The position numbers and the translations under genes are program-made. From the NCBI GenBank assembly GCA_944359725.1, contig CALVSY010000003.1, positions 16,499 through 80,498 of the forward strand: a stretch of DNA of 64,000 nucleotides, given 5' to 3'. This document shows positions 1 to 8,509 of this stretch, in pieces. Position 1 is the stretch's first letter. Every line of letters begins with the position of its first letter. The notes under the pieces were generated by a model. That model saw only the letters and a program-made list of their open reading frames with translations. It searched no databases and was not told the DNA's origin. This DNA comes from an uncultured Bacilli bacterium (GTDB lineage: Bacteria > Bacillota_I > Bacilli_A > RF39 > UBA660).

Positions 1-366
1 GCTATTTGTGAAGCTACAAATAAGCCTATTGAAGATTATTTAACAGAAGAAGATAAGGCTAAAGAGAAAGTTAAAGCAAAAGAAGATACTAAAGAAAGTA
101 AAAAAAGCACTGTAAAAGAAGAAGTTAAAGAAAAATCAGCAGAAGAGAAAAAAGCAGCACCTAAAAAAGAAGTAGTAAAAGAAGCTAAGGAAGAAAAGAA
201 ACCTGCTAAAGAAGCTGCTTCTAAGGAAGTTAAAAAAGAAGTAAAAGAACTTGAGGATTTATCAAAGAAAACGGTTGCTGAGTTAAAAGCTATGGCTAAA
301 GAAGCTAAATTAGAAGGATATTCTAAACTAAAGAAAGACGAGTTAATTAAAGCTTTAACAAAATAA
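1..366 (+). CDS. rpsB: 30S ribosomal protein S2, 3' end with long charged tail (partial)
   Basis: The window opens inside this gene; 121 codons are open from base 1 to TAA. The first residues (AICEATNKPIEDYL) fit the last helix of S2, and a place directly before tsf is the classical rpsB-tsf order. A Lys/Glu/Ala-rich linker follows (fragment residues 15-85), then a SAP/Rho-N-like module (LSKKTVAELKAMAKEA, about 87-121). Such a tail is absent from E. coli and B. subtilis S2 and may add an RNA contact (inference). The S2 assignment rests on order plus a short match. Confidence 0.75.
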   Translation, partial: AICEATNKPIEDYLTEEDKAKEKVKAKEDTKESKKSTVKEEVKEKSAEEKKAAPKKEVVKEAKEEKKPAKEAASKEVKKEVKELEDLSKKTVAELKAMAKEAKLEGYSKLKKDELIKALTK

Positions 367-370
367 ATAA

Positions 371-395
371 AAAGATGATTTAGATAATCATCTTT
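371..395 (+). promoter_or_regulatory. intercistronic hairpin between rpsB and tsf
   Basis: Perfect 10-bp stem (AAAGATGATT / AATCATCTTT) with loop TAGAT, ending 8 bases before the tsf Shine-Dalgarno. No proper U-run follows, so it is more likely an mRNA-stability or attenuating hairpin than a full terminator. Confidence 0.5.
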
Positions 396-416
396 AATTA
401 TAAAAGGAGAATGATT

Positions 417-1289
417 ATGAACGCTAGTTTAATAAGAGAATTAAGAGATATTTCTGGAGCTGGAATGATGGATTGTAAAAAGGCTTTAGAAGAAAATGGT
501 AATGATGTTAAAAAAGCAACAGAATGGTTAAGAGAAAAGGGAATTGCAAAGGCTGCTAAAAAAGCAGGAAGAATTGCTGCTGAGGGTTTATCAACGGTAA
601 TGGAAGATGGTAATAAAGCTGTTATCGTTGAAATTAACTGTGAAACTGACTTCGTTGCTAAAAACGAAAAGTTCCAAAAGTTCGTTGATGATGTTGCAAG
701 AACTATTTTAGCAAGTAACGCTAAGACTAATGAAGAAGCTTTAGCATTACCTTATGAAGATGGTACTTTAAATGATTATGTTACAAACATGACGGCAACT
801 ATTGGAGAGAAAATTTCATTTAGAAGATTTGCATTACTTGAAAAAAATGATAATCAAAACTTCGGTAGTTACATCCACATGGGTGGTAAAATTTCTGTTT
901 TAACACTACTTGAAGGTGCATCAGTTGAGGTTGCTAAAGATGTATCTATGCACGCTGCTGCAATGCGCCCTGAGTTTGTAAAGAAAGAAGATGTTCCAGC
1001 TGACAGAGTTGAACATGAAAAGAAAATTTTAACTGAGCAAGCAATTGCTGAAGGAAAACCAGCTGACATTGCCCAGAAGATGGTAATGGGAAGAATTAAT
1101 AAATTCTATAAGGAAATATGCTTAGAAGAACAAGAATTTGTTAAGGATAATTCTGTTAGCGTTGGTAAATACGTTAGCAATAATGGTGGAAAGATTATTG
1201 ATGTTGTAAGATTCGAAGTTGGTGAAGGAATTGAAAAACGTCAAGAAAATTTTGCTGAAGAAGTAGCTGCTCAAATGAAAGGTGAATAA
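417..1289 (+). CDS. tsf: Elongation factor Ts
   Basis: Nucleotide exchange factor that regenerates EF-Tu-GTP in the cytoplasm. The 290-residue product has the N-terminal UBA-like domain with the family signature (LIRELRDISGAGMMDCKKAL), the core CETDFVAKNEKF motif near residue 78 and the usual coiled-coil and C-terminal module. Two in-frame ATGs lie at 411 and 417; AAGGAG at 404-409 is one base from the first and 7 from the second, so 417 is chosen. It follows rpsB and is followed after 2 bases by a thioredoxin-like lipoprotein. Confidence 0.97.
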   Translation: MNASLIRELRDISGAGMMDCKKALEENGNDVKKATEWLREKGIAKAAKKAGRIAAEGLSTVMEDGNKAVIVEINCETDFVAKNEKFQKFVDDVARTILASNAKTNEEALALPYEDGTLNDYVTNMTATIGEKISFRRFALLEKNDNQNFGSYIHMGGKISVLTLLEGASVEVAKDVSMHAAAMRPEFVKKEDVPADRVEHEKKILTEQAIAEGKPADIAQKMVMGRINKFYKEICLEEQEFVKDNSVSVGKYVSNNGGKIIDVVRFEVGEGIEKRQENFAEEVAAQMKGE

Positions 1290-1291
1290 TA

Positions 1292-1879
1292 ATGAAAAAG
1301 TTAGTGGCAGTAGTACTAACTTTTTTGCTTATATTAACTGGTTGTGATACTATAGAAGTTACAAAAGTAGAAGATGACGTTAGTACTGATAGTATAAGAT
1401 TCAAAGATGAGTATAGTGAGGTTTCAAAAGATAATATTTATGAATACGCAACTTATTATAACGTAATTGATACCATCGAAAACGAAACGGGTATTATTTA
1501 TCTTGGTTTTTCATCTTGTACATTATGTAAGGAAATCGTTCCGGTGTTAGATGAAGCTGCTAAAGATAAAGATATAAAACGTATATTATATTATGATTTT
1601 AAGGACATAAGAGATAATAATACACAAGAGTATCAGGATTTAGCAGAGTTACTTTCTGATTATATAAACGAAGATGATGAAGGTAATAAAAGAATTACTG
1701 CGCCAACGGTTATCTTTGTTAATAAAGGTAACATTGTAGGAGTCTACATTGGAACCATTAACTCTGATAATGAAGAAATAATAACGGACGAACAAAAAAA
1801 TGACTTAAAGGATAATTTTTCTAGTCTAATTGATAAGATGTTAATAGAAGAAGAAACTACAAGTGAAGAAACAGCTTAG
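1292..1879 (+). CDS. Thioredoxin-fold lipoprotein with CxxC
   Basis: 195 residues with a lipoprotein signal (hydrophobic run then LTGC, lipid Cys18), so probably anchored outside the membrane. The body is a thioredoxin-like domain with redox motif C76-T-L-C79 after a beta strand (GIIYLGFSSCTLC) and the cis-Pro region APTVIFVNKG. The C-terminus is acidic. It starts 2 bases after tsf, with its Shine-Dalgarno (AAAGGTG) inside the tsf end, so it is co-translated. It sits where pyrH is common. A related protein lies at 30013. Role in disulfide chemistry is inferred; the partner is unknown. Confidence 0.75.
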   Translation: MKKLVAVVLTFLLILTGCDTIEVTKVEDDVSTDSIRFKDEYSEVSKDNIYEYATYYNVIDTIENETGIIYLGFSSCTLCKEIVPVLDEAAKDKDIKRILYYDFKDIRDNNTQEYQDLAELLSDYINEDDEGNKRITAPTVIFVNKGNIVGVYIGTINSDNEEIITDEQKNDLKDNFSSLIDKMLIEEETTSEETA

Positions 1880-1890
1880 TAGTTTCTTTT
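1851..1890 (+). terminator. Rho-independent terminator of rpsB-tsf operon
   Basis: AAGAAACTAC pairs with GTAGTTTCTT across an 18-base loop, followed by TT. The 5' arm lies inside the end of the lipoprotein gene. Confidence 0.55.
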
Positions 1891-1906
1891 AATTTGGTAA
1901 AAAAGC

Positions 1907-1936
1907 TTGTAATAAAGTCTTTTTTTATTATATAAT
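1907..1936 (+). promoter_or_regulatory. SigA-type promoter of frr
   Basis: TTGTAA (1907-1912), 18-base spacer, TATAAT (1931-1936), 22 bases before the frr ATG. Confidence 0.7.
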
Positions 1937-1958
1937 ATTTACATGAAAGAGGGATATA

Positions 1959-2504
1959 ATGACAGATGATATTTTAAAAGAAGCAGAACAGAAAATGAAT
2001 AAAGCAATAGAAGTAATGGAAGAAAGGTTTTTAAACGTACGTGCAGGACGTGCTAATCCAAGAATATTAGATAAGGTAGAAGTTGAGTACTATGGTGTTT
2101 TAACTCCGTTAATACAGTTAGCAACTATATCTGTTCCAGAAGCTCGTAAGTTAGTAATTAAGCCTTTTGATAGAAACTCTATAAACGCTATTGAAAAGGG
2201 TATTTTCGAAGCTAATATAGGTCTTACTCCAAATAATAACGGCGAAACAATTATGCTTGTAATTCCGGAGCTTACCGAAGAAAGAAGAAAAGAATATGTA
2301 AAAGAAGCTAAAGCTTTAGAAGAAGAGGCAAAAATAGCTTTAAGAAACATAAGACAGGATGCTAATAATGCTATTAAAAAACTAGAAATACCTGAAGACG
2401 AGGAAAAAAGAGCTCAAGACAGAGTTCAAGATTTAATTTCTAAGTATAATAAAATAGCAGATGAAAAATTAAAGGAAAAAGAAGCAGAATTAATGAGTAT
2501 TTAA
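1959..2504 (+). CDS. frr: Ribosome recycling factor
   Basis: Splits the post-termination ribosome together with EF-G. 181 residues, near the family's usual 185. Family hallmarks are the N-terminal helix with ERFLNVRAGRANP, the domain II beta strands (EYYGVLTPLIQLATISVPEAR, about residues 43-63) and the C-terminal helix EDEEKRAQDRVQDLISKYN. It has its own promoter and terminator, so it is a separate unit from tsf; pyrH is not upstream. Confidence 0.97.
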   Translation: MTDDILKEAEQKMNKAIEVMEERFLNVRAGRANPRILDKVEVEYYGVLTPLIQLATISVPEARKLVIKPFDRNSINAIEKGIFEANIGLTPNNNGETIMLVIPELTEERRKEYVKEAKALEEEAKIALRNIRQDANNAIKKLEIPEDEEKRAQDRVQDLISKYNKIADEKLKEKEAELMSI

Positions 2505-2531
2505 ACGATAACTTTTGTTATTGTTTTTTTC
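2504..2531 (+). terminator. frr terminator
   Basis: AACGATAAC, loop TTTT, GTTATTGTT (one G-U) followed by a run of T; it begins on the last base of the frr stop codon. Confidence 0.85.
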
Positions 2532-2549
2532 TTAAATACCTTGTATAAT
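2521..2549 (+). promoter_or_regulatory. SigA-type promoter of the 2573 gene
   Basis: TTGTTT (2521-2526), 17-base spacer, TATAAT (2544-2549). The -35 overlaps the frr terminator. Confidence 0.65.
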
Positions 2550-2572
2550 TATTATAGGCTGGGTGATTTAGT

Positions 2573-3232
2573 ATGCAAAAAGACAAACGAAATATTTTAA
2601 TTCTTGTAATAGTAATAGTAATTATAATTATTGTTAGTTATTTTATGTTTACATCGGGTACAACTGGTAATATAAAAGCTAGTATAGAAAAGCTTTCGGC
2701 ACAAAGTGGTGATTATAACGTAAGTGATTTACCTGTTATTGATTTTGTTGTTAATTCAAGTGGTGAAAAATATGTAAATACAGACGTTGCAATTACCGTT
2801 AATGCTTCTAGTAAATACAAAATAGATAAACTTTATTATTCATATGATTTAGAGCATTTTAAAGAGGTAAAAGATGATTTAGATGATACTGAAATTACAA
2901 GTAAAATAGTTTTTAGCGATACCATGAATGAAAAAGTGTACATAATAGCAGAAAACGAAAAAGGATATAGAAGTTATGCTTATGAAACCTTGGTTAAAAT
3001 AGACAAAGAAAATCCTAAAGTAAAAGTATCAAAAGACGGTAATGACGTTGTGATAAAGGCTAGTGATAACAACGAGTTAAAATACATTCAGTATTCATCA
3101 GATGGCGTTAATTGGACTGATGAGGAGACTTCTGGCGAGGAAATTACCATGACTAAGGAAAACTTTGATTATAAATACGTAAGAGTAGTAGATATGGTTG
3201 GAAACATAAGTAAAGAAGTAAAGGTTAAGTAA
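2573..3232 (+). CDS. Membrane-anchored Ig-like surface protein, function unknown
   Basis: 219 residues. A short basic N-terminus and a very hydrophobic Ile/Val segment (about residues 8-27) form one membrane anchor without a lipobox, so the rest is predicted outside. The exterior part reads as two small beta-sandwich units joined by DKENPKVKVSKDG, a junction typical of bacterial Ig-like repeats; YYSYDLEHF and IQYSSDGVNW are matching strands of the two units. No catalytic motif is visible. Single-gene unit with its own promoter; its end overlaps the pheS leader promoter. Confidence 0.6.
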   Translation: MQKDKRNILILVIVIVIIIIVSYFMFTSGTTGNIKASIEKLSAQSGDYNVSDLPVIDFVVNSSGEKYVNTDVAITVNASSKYKIDKLYYSYDLEHFKEVKDDLDDTEITSKIVFSDTMNEKVYIIAENEKGYRSYAYETLVKIDKENPKVKVSKDGNDVVIKASDNNELKYIQYSSDGVNWTDEETSGEEITMTKENFDYKYVRVVDMVGNISKEVKVK

Positions 3233-3236
3233 TCGC

Positions 3237-3265
3237 TTGCTTAACTTTTTTTTTTATGTTACAAT
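3237..3265 (+). promoter_or_regulatory. SigA-type promoter of the pheST leader
   Basis: TTGCTT (3237-3242), 17-base spacer, TACAAT (3260-3265). The T-rich spacer also looks like the end of the upstream gene's terminator (GTTAAG/CTTAAC hairpin then ten T). Confidence 0.7.
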
Positions 3266-3271
3266 ACACGT

Positions 3272-3490
3272 ATGTAAAAAGCAGTGAAGAAGAGTAGTAA
3301 TAAGAAAAAAACCTATAGAGAGTTAGCGTATGGTGGAAGCTAATGGTGTAATATCTTATGAATTCGCTTTGGAGCTTAATAACCTAAAGTTATTACGTTA
3401 GCTTGCGTTAAAAGTTTAAGTGCATAGTAAATCTATGAAACAAGGTGGTACCACGGAAATGTCTTTCGCCCTTGTCTCATAGATTTTTTT
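3272..3490 (+). promoter_or_regulatory. T-box riboswitch (tRNA-Phe) controlling pheST
   Basis: The conserved T-box AAGGTGGTACCACGG lies at 3442-3456. A terminator follows in which AATCTATGA (3430-3438) pairs with TCATAGATT (3477-3485) and CAAGG with CCTTG, ending in seven T. Specifier TTC (3363-3365), a Phe codon, sits in the Stem I loop region (GAATTCGC), matching the downstream enzyme. Uncharged tRNA-Phe is expected to stabilise the antiterminator and switch pheST on; this is standard T-box logic, not shown here. Confidence 0.95.
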
Positions 3491-3508
3491 AAATAGGAGG
3501 AAAGTATT

Positions 3509-4555
3509 ATGAAAGAAAAAGTAAATGAAATTAAAAAGCAGTTTGATAAAGATGCTATATGCGTTACTGATATGAAAACTTTAAATGATATAAGGGTAAA
3601 GTACCTAGGTAAACAAGGTATGGTAACCGAACTTTCTAAAATGATGAAAGAGGTTCCAAACGAGCAAAAAAAAGAGTTTGGAATGCTTGTTAACGAGGCA
3701 AGAAGTCATGTTACAAACGCATTAGAAGAAAAGAAAGCTGCATTAGAAAAAGAAGCATTAGATAAAGAATTAGCTAGTGAAAAAATAGATATAACACTTC
3801 CTGCAACTAAGATTCCACAAGGTTCTGCAAACATCCTTGAAAGAATGATTGAAGAGATAGAACAGGTATGCATGAGTATGGGTTATGACGTTGTTGATGG
3901 ACCTGAAATAGAAGAGGATCACTATAACTTTGAACTTTTAAACATTCCAAAAAATCATCCTGCAAGAGATGCTCAAGATACGTTTTACGTAGAAGGAGAT
4001 AGATTATTATTAAGAAGCCAAACATCTCCCGTTCAAGCACGTGTTATGCTTGCTAATAAGGGAGAAAAACCTATTAGAATGATATGTCCTGGTAAGACTT
4101 ATAGAAGAGATGATGATGATGCAACTCACTCTCATCAATTTATGCAAATAGAAGGTTTATTAGTTGATAAAAACATTAGTTTATCTGATTTAAAGGGAAC
4201 GTTTGATGTTATTGCTAAAAAATTATTTGGTGATGATATTAAAACTCGCTTTAGACCAAGTTATTATCCTTTTACGGAACCTTCCGTTGAAACTGATATA
4301 TCATGCTTTAACTGTCATGGTAAAGGCTGCAGCATCTGTAAAAACACGGGATGGATTACGGTTTCAGGAGCCGGTATGGTAAATCCTAAGGTTTTAGAAG
4401 ATTGTGGTTATGATCCAAAGGTTTGGAGCGGTTTTGCATTTGGCTTTGGAGCAGAACGCTTAGCAATGCTAAAATACGGAATAAATGATATTAGAACGTT
4501 TTATAACACTGACTTAAGAGAACTTAAAAACTTTGATAGAAAGGAAGGTGAATAA
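3509..4555 (+). CDS. pheS: Phenylalanyl-tRNA synthetase alpha subunit
   Basis: Catalytic subunit of the alpha2-beta2 enzyme that charges tRNA-Phe. 348 residues: N-terminal coiled coil (1-85), then the class II core with motif 2 (GKTYRRDDDDATHSHQFMQ), a Cys-rich insert (CFNCHGKGCSICKNTGW) and motif 3 (GFGAERLAMLKYG). Residues HPARDAQDTFY and RSQTSPVQ line the active site in this family. AGGAGG lies 9 bases before the ATG. It is under the T-box and followed by pheT after 2 bases. Confidence 0.98.
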   Translation: MKEKVNEIKKQFDKDAICVTDMKTLNDIRVKYLGKQGMVTELSKMMKEVPNEQKKEFGMLVNEARSHVTNALEEKKAALEKEALDKELASEKIDITLPATKIPQGSANILERMIEEIEQVCMSMGYDVVDGPEIEEDHYNFELLNIPKNHPARDAQDTFYVEGDRLLLRSQTSPVQARVMLANKGEKPIRMICPGKTYRRDDDDATHSHQFMQIEGLLVDKNISLSDLKGTFDVIAKKLFGDDIKTRFRPSYYPFTEPSVETDISCFNCHGKGCSICKNTGWITVSGAGMVNPKVLEDCGYDPKVWSGFAFGFGAERLAMLKYGINDIRTFYNTDLRELKNFDRKEGE

Positions 4556-4557
4556 TT

Positions 4558-6930
4558 ATGATAAGCATGAACTGGGTAGGAGATTATGTTGATATAAAGA
4601 ATGAAGATTTAAAAGAACTTGCCGTTAAGATAACTAATTATGGTATGAACGTTGAAAAAGTAATAACTAATAAAATAGATAACTTAGTAATCGGACAGAT
4701 AAAAGAAGTTAAAAGACATCCTGATAGTGACCATTTAAACGTTTGCATGGTAGATATTGGAAGTGAAACTGTTCAAATAGTGTGTGGTGCATCTAACGTA
4801 AAAGAAGGTCTTAAGGTAATCGTTGCAAAGCCTGGGTGCGTACTTCCTGGTGATAATGAAATAAAAAAAGGAAAAATAAGAGGCGTAGAATCAAACGGAA
4901 TGATATGCGCGTTATTTGAACTTGGCTTAGAAGAAAAAACGGAAGAAACTTACGCAAAAGGTATTACTGAATTAGGTGATGATGCTATCGTTGGAGAAGA
5001 TCCTTTAAATTACCTAGGCCTAGATGATACGGTATATGAACTAGACGTCCATAAGCACCGTAACAATGACTGTTATTATCATATTGGTTTTGCATACATC
5101 GTTGCATCCATTTTGAATAAAAAAGTAAAAATGCCAGACCTTTCATTTAAAGAGGAAAAAGAAAGCGTAAAAGATAATTTTAAACTAACGGTAGATACGG
5201 ATAATTGTCCATATTATTTAGCGAAATTGGTTTGTGATGTAAAAATAGGAGAGTCACCAGACTTTATTAAAAAAAGACTTATATCCGCAGGTATGAGACC
5301 AATTAATAACGTTGTTGATATTTCAAATTACGTAATGCTAGAATTTGGTCAGCCGCTTCACTTTTTTGATAAAGATAGATTAGGTAATAAAGTTTTAGTT
5401 AGAATGGCTAAAGACGGTGAAGAAATAACAACCTTAGATAAAAAGCAAAGGACGTTAACAAGTAATGATATAGTTATAACAGATGGTGAAAAACCAGTTT
5501 GTATCGCTGGCGTTATGGGCGGAGAAAACACCGAAGTAGAAAGTGATACTAAAAACATTTTAATAGAAAGTGCTATTTTTAATCCATATAGTATCCGTAA
5601 CACCGCGGGGCGCTTAAACTTAAGAAGTGAAGCATCAATTAGGTATGGTAAAGGTCTTTCTTATGAATACACCATGATGGCTATTAAAAGAGCTTGTCAC
5701 CTTTTAGAAAAATATGCTGGTGGAAAGGTTTTAAGTGATACGGTTATTCATGATAAGATAGATAAAACGGAAAAAGTAGTTACGTTTAAAGCTTTTGAAG
5801 TAAACAAATTACTTGGCATTCAAATATCAGATGATGACATGAAATTAGAACTTGAAAAACTTGATTTTAAATACACGTATAAAGATGGCGTATTTAAATG
5901 TACGATTCCATCAAGAAGAGGGGATATTGATCCTAAAGTAGCGGATATCGCCGAAGAAATAGGCATGCTATATGGTTATCATAATTTAAAAAGTACGCTT
6001 CCTTTGGTTGAAACTAAAAAAGGAGAATACAAAGGCGACGTTGGTCTTAGAAAATCAATTTCTAAAAAGCTTAGAGCCCTAGGTTTAAACGAGGTTAAAA
6101 CTTATACTTTAGTATCAAAAGAAATGTCAGAACAATTTAATTATGACCATAAGGAAAATAAGTATTTACCTAATCCTATGAGTGCTGATAAAGCAGTAAT
6201 TAGAACAAGCATATTACCATCACTTTTAAACATTTATTCATATAACAAAAAAAGACACGTAAATGATATAAACATATATGAAATTGCTAAAACGTACGAT
6301 GTAAATTATGAAGAGGATAGTAAAATAGCTATTTTAATGAGTGGAAATTACGTTACAAACGCATGGCAAAATACTTCTATAAAAGCCAATTTCTACCTTT
6401 TAAAAGGAATTATAGAAAACATACTTGACTTTTTAGGATTTAAAAACAGATACCATTTCGAAGTTTTAGATGATGAAAACTTTCATCCTGGTATAAGTGC
6501 TAAGATTATCCTTGATAAAGAAGAAGTTGGTGTGATTGGAAGAATACATCCAAGCATAAATAAGGATGACATATACCTAGCGGAAGTTTCAATGACCAAA
6601 TTAAATAGAAACGTTAAGCCACTAAAATTTAAAGCGGCACCTATTTATCCGGAGATAGTTAAGGACGTTGCGTTTATCATCTCTAAAGAAATAACTTCAA
6701 GTGATGTTGAAAAGGTAATTAAAAAAGCAGGTGGAAGGCTACTTTCTAACATAGACGTATTTGACGTTTATACTGGTGAAAAAGTTAAAGAAAACGAAAA
6801 ACAAATAGCATATAAACTTACCTTTAATTCAGAAAACAGAACCCTAACTGAAGATGAGGTTATGCAAAGTTTTAATAACATAATAAAAAAAGTTACTGAA
6901 GAGGTTCCAGCAACTTTAAGAAATAATTAG
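4558..6930 (+). CDS. pheT: Phenylalanyl-tRNA synthetase beta subunit
   Basis: Beta subunit: binds and edits tRNA-Phe. 790 residues in the canonical order: EMAP-II-like tRNA-binding domain (about 40-150, HPDSDHLNVCMVDIG), B3/B4 editing domain (about 210-370), B5 (about 400-475, IPSRRGDIDPKVADIAEEIG), catalytic-like core and C-terminal FDX-ACB domain (last 90 residues, PEIVKDVAFI). Shine-Dalgarno GGTGA lies in the pheS end. Its stop overlaps the convergent sspI stop by 3-4 bases. Confidence 0.98.
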   Translation: MISMNWVGDYVDIKNEDLKELAVKITNYGMNVEKVITNKIDNLVIGQIKEVKRHPDSDHLNVCMVDIGSETVQIVCGASNVKEGLKVIVAKPGCVLPGDNEIKKGKIRGVESNGMICALFELGLEEKTEETYAKGITELGDDAIVGEDPLNYLGLDDTVYELDVHKHRNNDCYYHIGFAYIVASILNKKVKMPDLSFKEEKESVKDNFKLTVDTDNCPYYLAKLVCDVKIGESPDFIKKRLISAGMRPINNVVDISNYVMLEFGQPLHFFDKDRLGNKVLVRMAKDGEEITTLDKKQRTLTSNDIVITDGEKPVCIAGVMGGENTEVESDTKNILIESAIFNPYSIRNTAGRLNLRSEASIRYGKGLSYEYTMMAIKRACHLLEKYAGGKVLSDTVIHDKIDKTEKVVTFKAFEVNKLLGIQISDDDMKLELEKLDFKYTYKDGVFKCTIPSRRGDIDPKVADIAEEIGMLYGYHNLKSTLPLVETKKGEYKGDVGLRKSISKKLRALGLNEVKTYTLVSKEMSEQFNYDHKENKYLPNPMSADKAVIRTSILPSLLNIYSYNKKRHVNDINIYEIAKTYDVNYEEDSKIAILMSGNYVTNAWQNTSIKANFYLLKGIIENILDFLGFKNRYHFEVLDDENFHPGISAKIILDKEEVGVIGRIHPSINKDDIYLAEVSMTKLNRNVKPLKFKAAPIYPEIVKDVAFIISKEITSSDVEKVIKKAGGRLLSNIDVFDVYTGEKVKENEKQIAYKLTFNSENRTLTEDEVMQSFNNIIKKVTEEVPATLRNN

Positions 6931-7136
6931 TTTAAATGAGCTTTTATGATTTCTAAAAGCTCTTTTTTTAATTCATCTGATGCATTATTCCATATTATTT
7001 CCATAAATACACCAAGACCTGGTAACGCTTCTTCAAGACCTTCTTTTATAGTGCTTTCAATCGATTCTTTTATTTCACTTTCATTATCATCTTTAAAAGA
7101 GTCTATTATGTATTTTCTGATGCTAATGTTTTCCAT
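6927..7136 (-). CDS. sspI: Small acid-soluble spore protein, SspI-like
   Basis: 69 residues. The core LPGLGVFMEIIW plus the pattern of an N-terminal strand and two acidic helices matches SspI of Bacillus, a minor DNA-associated protein of the dormant spore core. Shine-Dalgarno GAAAGGAAGG lies 4-5 bases before the ATG. Alone on the minus strand, tail-to-tail with pheT; its last codons lie under the pheT terminator. A forespore promoter is expected but no clear SigG/SigF site was found. Together with cotJ it indicates sporulation ability or a recent loss of it. Confidence 0.8.
   Translation of the reverse strand: MENISIRKYIIDSFKDDNESEIKESIESTIKEGLEEALPGLGVFMEIIWNNASDELKKELLEIIKAHLN
6938..6969 (+). 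terminator. pheST terminator
   Basis: GAGCTTTTA, loop TGATTTC, TAAAAGCTC, seven T. It lies inside the 3' coding part of sspI on the other strand. Confidence 0.9.
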
Positions 7137-7193
7137 AAAAACCTTCCTTTCAGTATATTTTTTGTAAAATACTTAAAAATATACGTTATTTTA

Positions 7194-7222
7194 TTGATAA
7201 AGGTTTTTAAACGTTATATAAT
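7194..7222 (+). promoter_or_regulatory. SigA-type promoter of the 7246 gene
   Basis: TTGATA (7194-7199), 17-base spacer, TATAAT (7217-7222). Confidence 0.75.
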
Positions 7223-7245
7223 TAAATAAAATAGGAGGTATGTTT

Positions 7246-8346
7246 ATGGATTCAAATATGGATTCTAGTTTTGTTGTGGATACATCTTATAGCCTAAGTC
7301 CAGGTTTAATAGTTGTTCTTTCAATTATTGGAACGATAATAGTTATAGCGGTAGTTGCTTTTGTAATAATATACGTAATGAAAAAAAAGAAAAAGAAAGA
7401 AGTAAAAAAAGAAGAAGTTAATAATGAGGATGATAGTTCATTAGATGATGATACTTATATTCCAGTGCGTGATGAGTTTCAGGGATATGACGCACCTAGT
7501 TTTGATACACCGCAGGATCAGGTTGTAATGCCTAGTAATGATGCTTCAGGTTTTTCATTTAATAATAACGTTAATCAAGATTTTAATAATCAAGCAAACG
7601 TTATGACAAATCAAAATGGTGTTAGTAATACTGGTAATGAAGGTATGTTTAACCCTAACTTTCAAAATAATTATCAAAACATGAATCAGCAAGAAACTTA
7701 TAATAACGTTAATAATCAAGCGGAAAACCAATCAGCTGGTACGTTTATAAATTATGGTGTTCAAGCAAATGATTTTACTAACCAGGTTGGCAGTAATATT
7801 AATATGAATAATGCTTATGCTGGTAGTGAACCTAATCAGATGCAAACTGATAATCAAATAAATCAAATGAATGTTAATAACGCTGGTTTACAAAATCAGG
7901 ATATTAATGTAAATCCGGTTAATTATCAGAGTCAGAATGTAAATGCAAATTCTATGGCTTATCAAGCTCAAAACATGAATGTAGATCCTAATAATTATCA
8001 AACTTGGGATGCTTCTACTAATTTAAATAATAATGTTAGTATAAATAACGTAGATAATAACATAAATCAGAATAATAATCCTAATAATTCAAGTGATGCT
8101 AATGTGGAAGCTAACTTAAATCCTACTGTTAATGATCCAAATGTAACTTCGTTTAATAATGCACAAGCACAAGATTCTCAAAATGTGGATCAATCATTAA
8201 CTGATGCTAGTTTAAATAATGATGTTTCAAATGAAAATGCAGATTATGAAAATTCAAATGTAAATCCTAATTCTAATCAAACAGTGCAGGATAATATAAA
8301 TGATACAAATGCATCATCATCTAATAATAATATTCAAAATAATTAA
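7246..8346 (+). CDS. Single-pass membrane protein with long Asn/Gln-rich cytoplasmic tail
   Basis: 366 residues: about 20 outside, one membrane helix (about 22-46), then KKKKKK and a long disordered tail dominated by Asn, Gln, Asp, Ser and Val. The basic stop-transfer puts the tail in the cytoplasm. Degenerate repeats of about 15-20 residues occur around residues 190-280 (variants of NVNANSMAYQAQNMN). An ATG at 7240 is only 1-2 bases after GGAGG, so the ATG at 7246 is taken. No known domain. The tail composition resembles the N-terminus of the HerA-like ATPase at 50132. A scaffold role is only a guess. Confidence 0.7.
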   Translation: MDSNMDSSFVVDTSYSLSPGLIVVLSIIGTIIVIAVVAFVIIYVMKKKKKKEVKKEEVNNEDDSSLDDDTYIPVRDEFQGYDAPSFDTPQDQVVMPSNDASGFSFNNNVNQDFNNQANVMTNQNGVSNTGNEGMFNPNFQNNYQNMNQQETYNNVNNQAENQSAGTFINYGVQANDFTNQVGSNINMNNAYAGSEPNQMQTDNQINQMNVNNAGLQNQDINVNPVNYQSQNVNANSMAYQAQNMNVDPNNYQTWDASTNLNNNVSINNVDNNINQNNNPNNSSDANVEANLNPTVNDPNVTSFNNAQAQDSQNVDQSLTDASLNNDVSNENADYENSNVNPNSNQTVQDNINDTNASSSNNNIQNN

Positions 8347-8454
8347 AGAACAATTTATATTTTAATAAAATAAATGGTTTTAACTACTTACATAATCTTC
8401 TTTTATACTAATATTAAAAACTAAATGAAGAAAAAGTATTTGACCGTTTTTAAG

Positions 8455-8481
8455 CATTATTCCGTGGGAATAATGTTTTTT
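8455..8481 (+). terminator. terminator upstream of polA
   Basis: CATTATTCC, loop GTG, GGAATAATG, six T. It ends the 7246 transcript about 110 bases after its stop. Confidence 0.85.
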
Positions 8482-8483
8482 CG

Positions 8484-8492
8484 TGTTATAAT
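8484..8492 (+). promoter_or_regulatory. extended -10 promoter of polA-mutM
   Basis: TGTTATAAT immediately after the terminator T-run; no good -35 is visible, consistent with an extended -10 promoter. The same TGTTATAAT recurs before several genes in this window. Confidence 0.55.
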
Positions 8493-8509
8493 AAACTTAG
8501 GTGGTAAAA

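Noticed and set aside
6946..7167. Plus-strand ORF of 73 codons opposite sspI
   Set aside because: Lies within and antisense to the SspI-like gene, begins inside the pheT terminator and has no Shine-Dalgarno.
7150..7215. SigG/SigF promoter for sspI
   Set aside because: A GTATA box exists on the minus strand, but the expected -10 at 17-18 bases is poor (AAAAATA).
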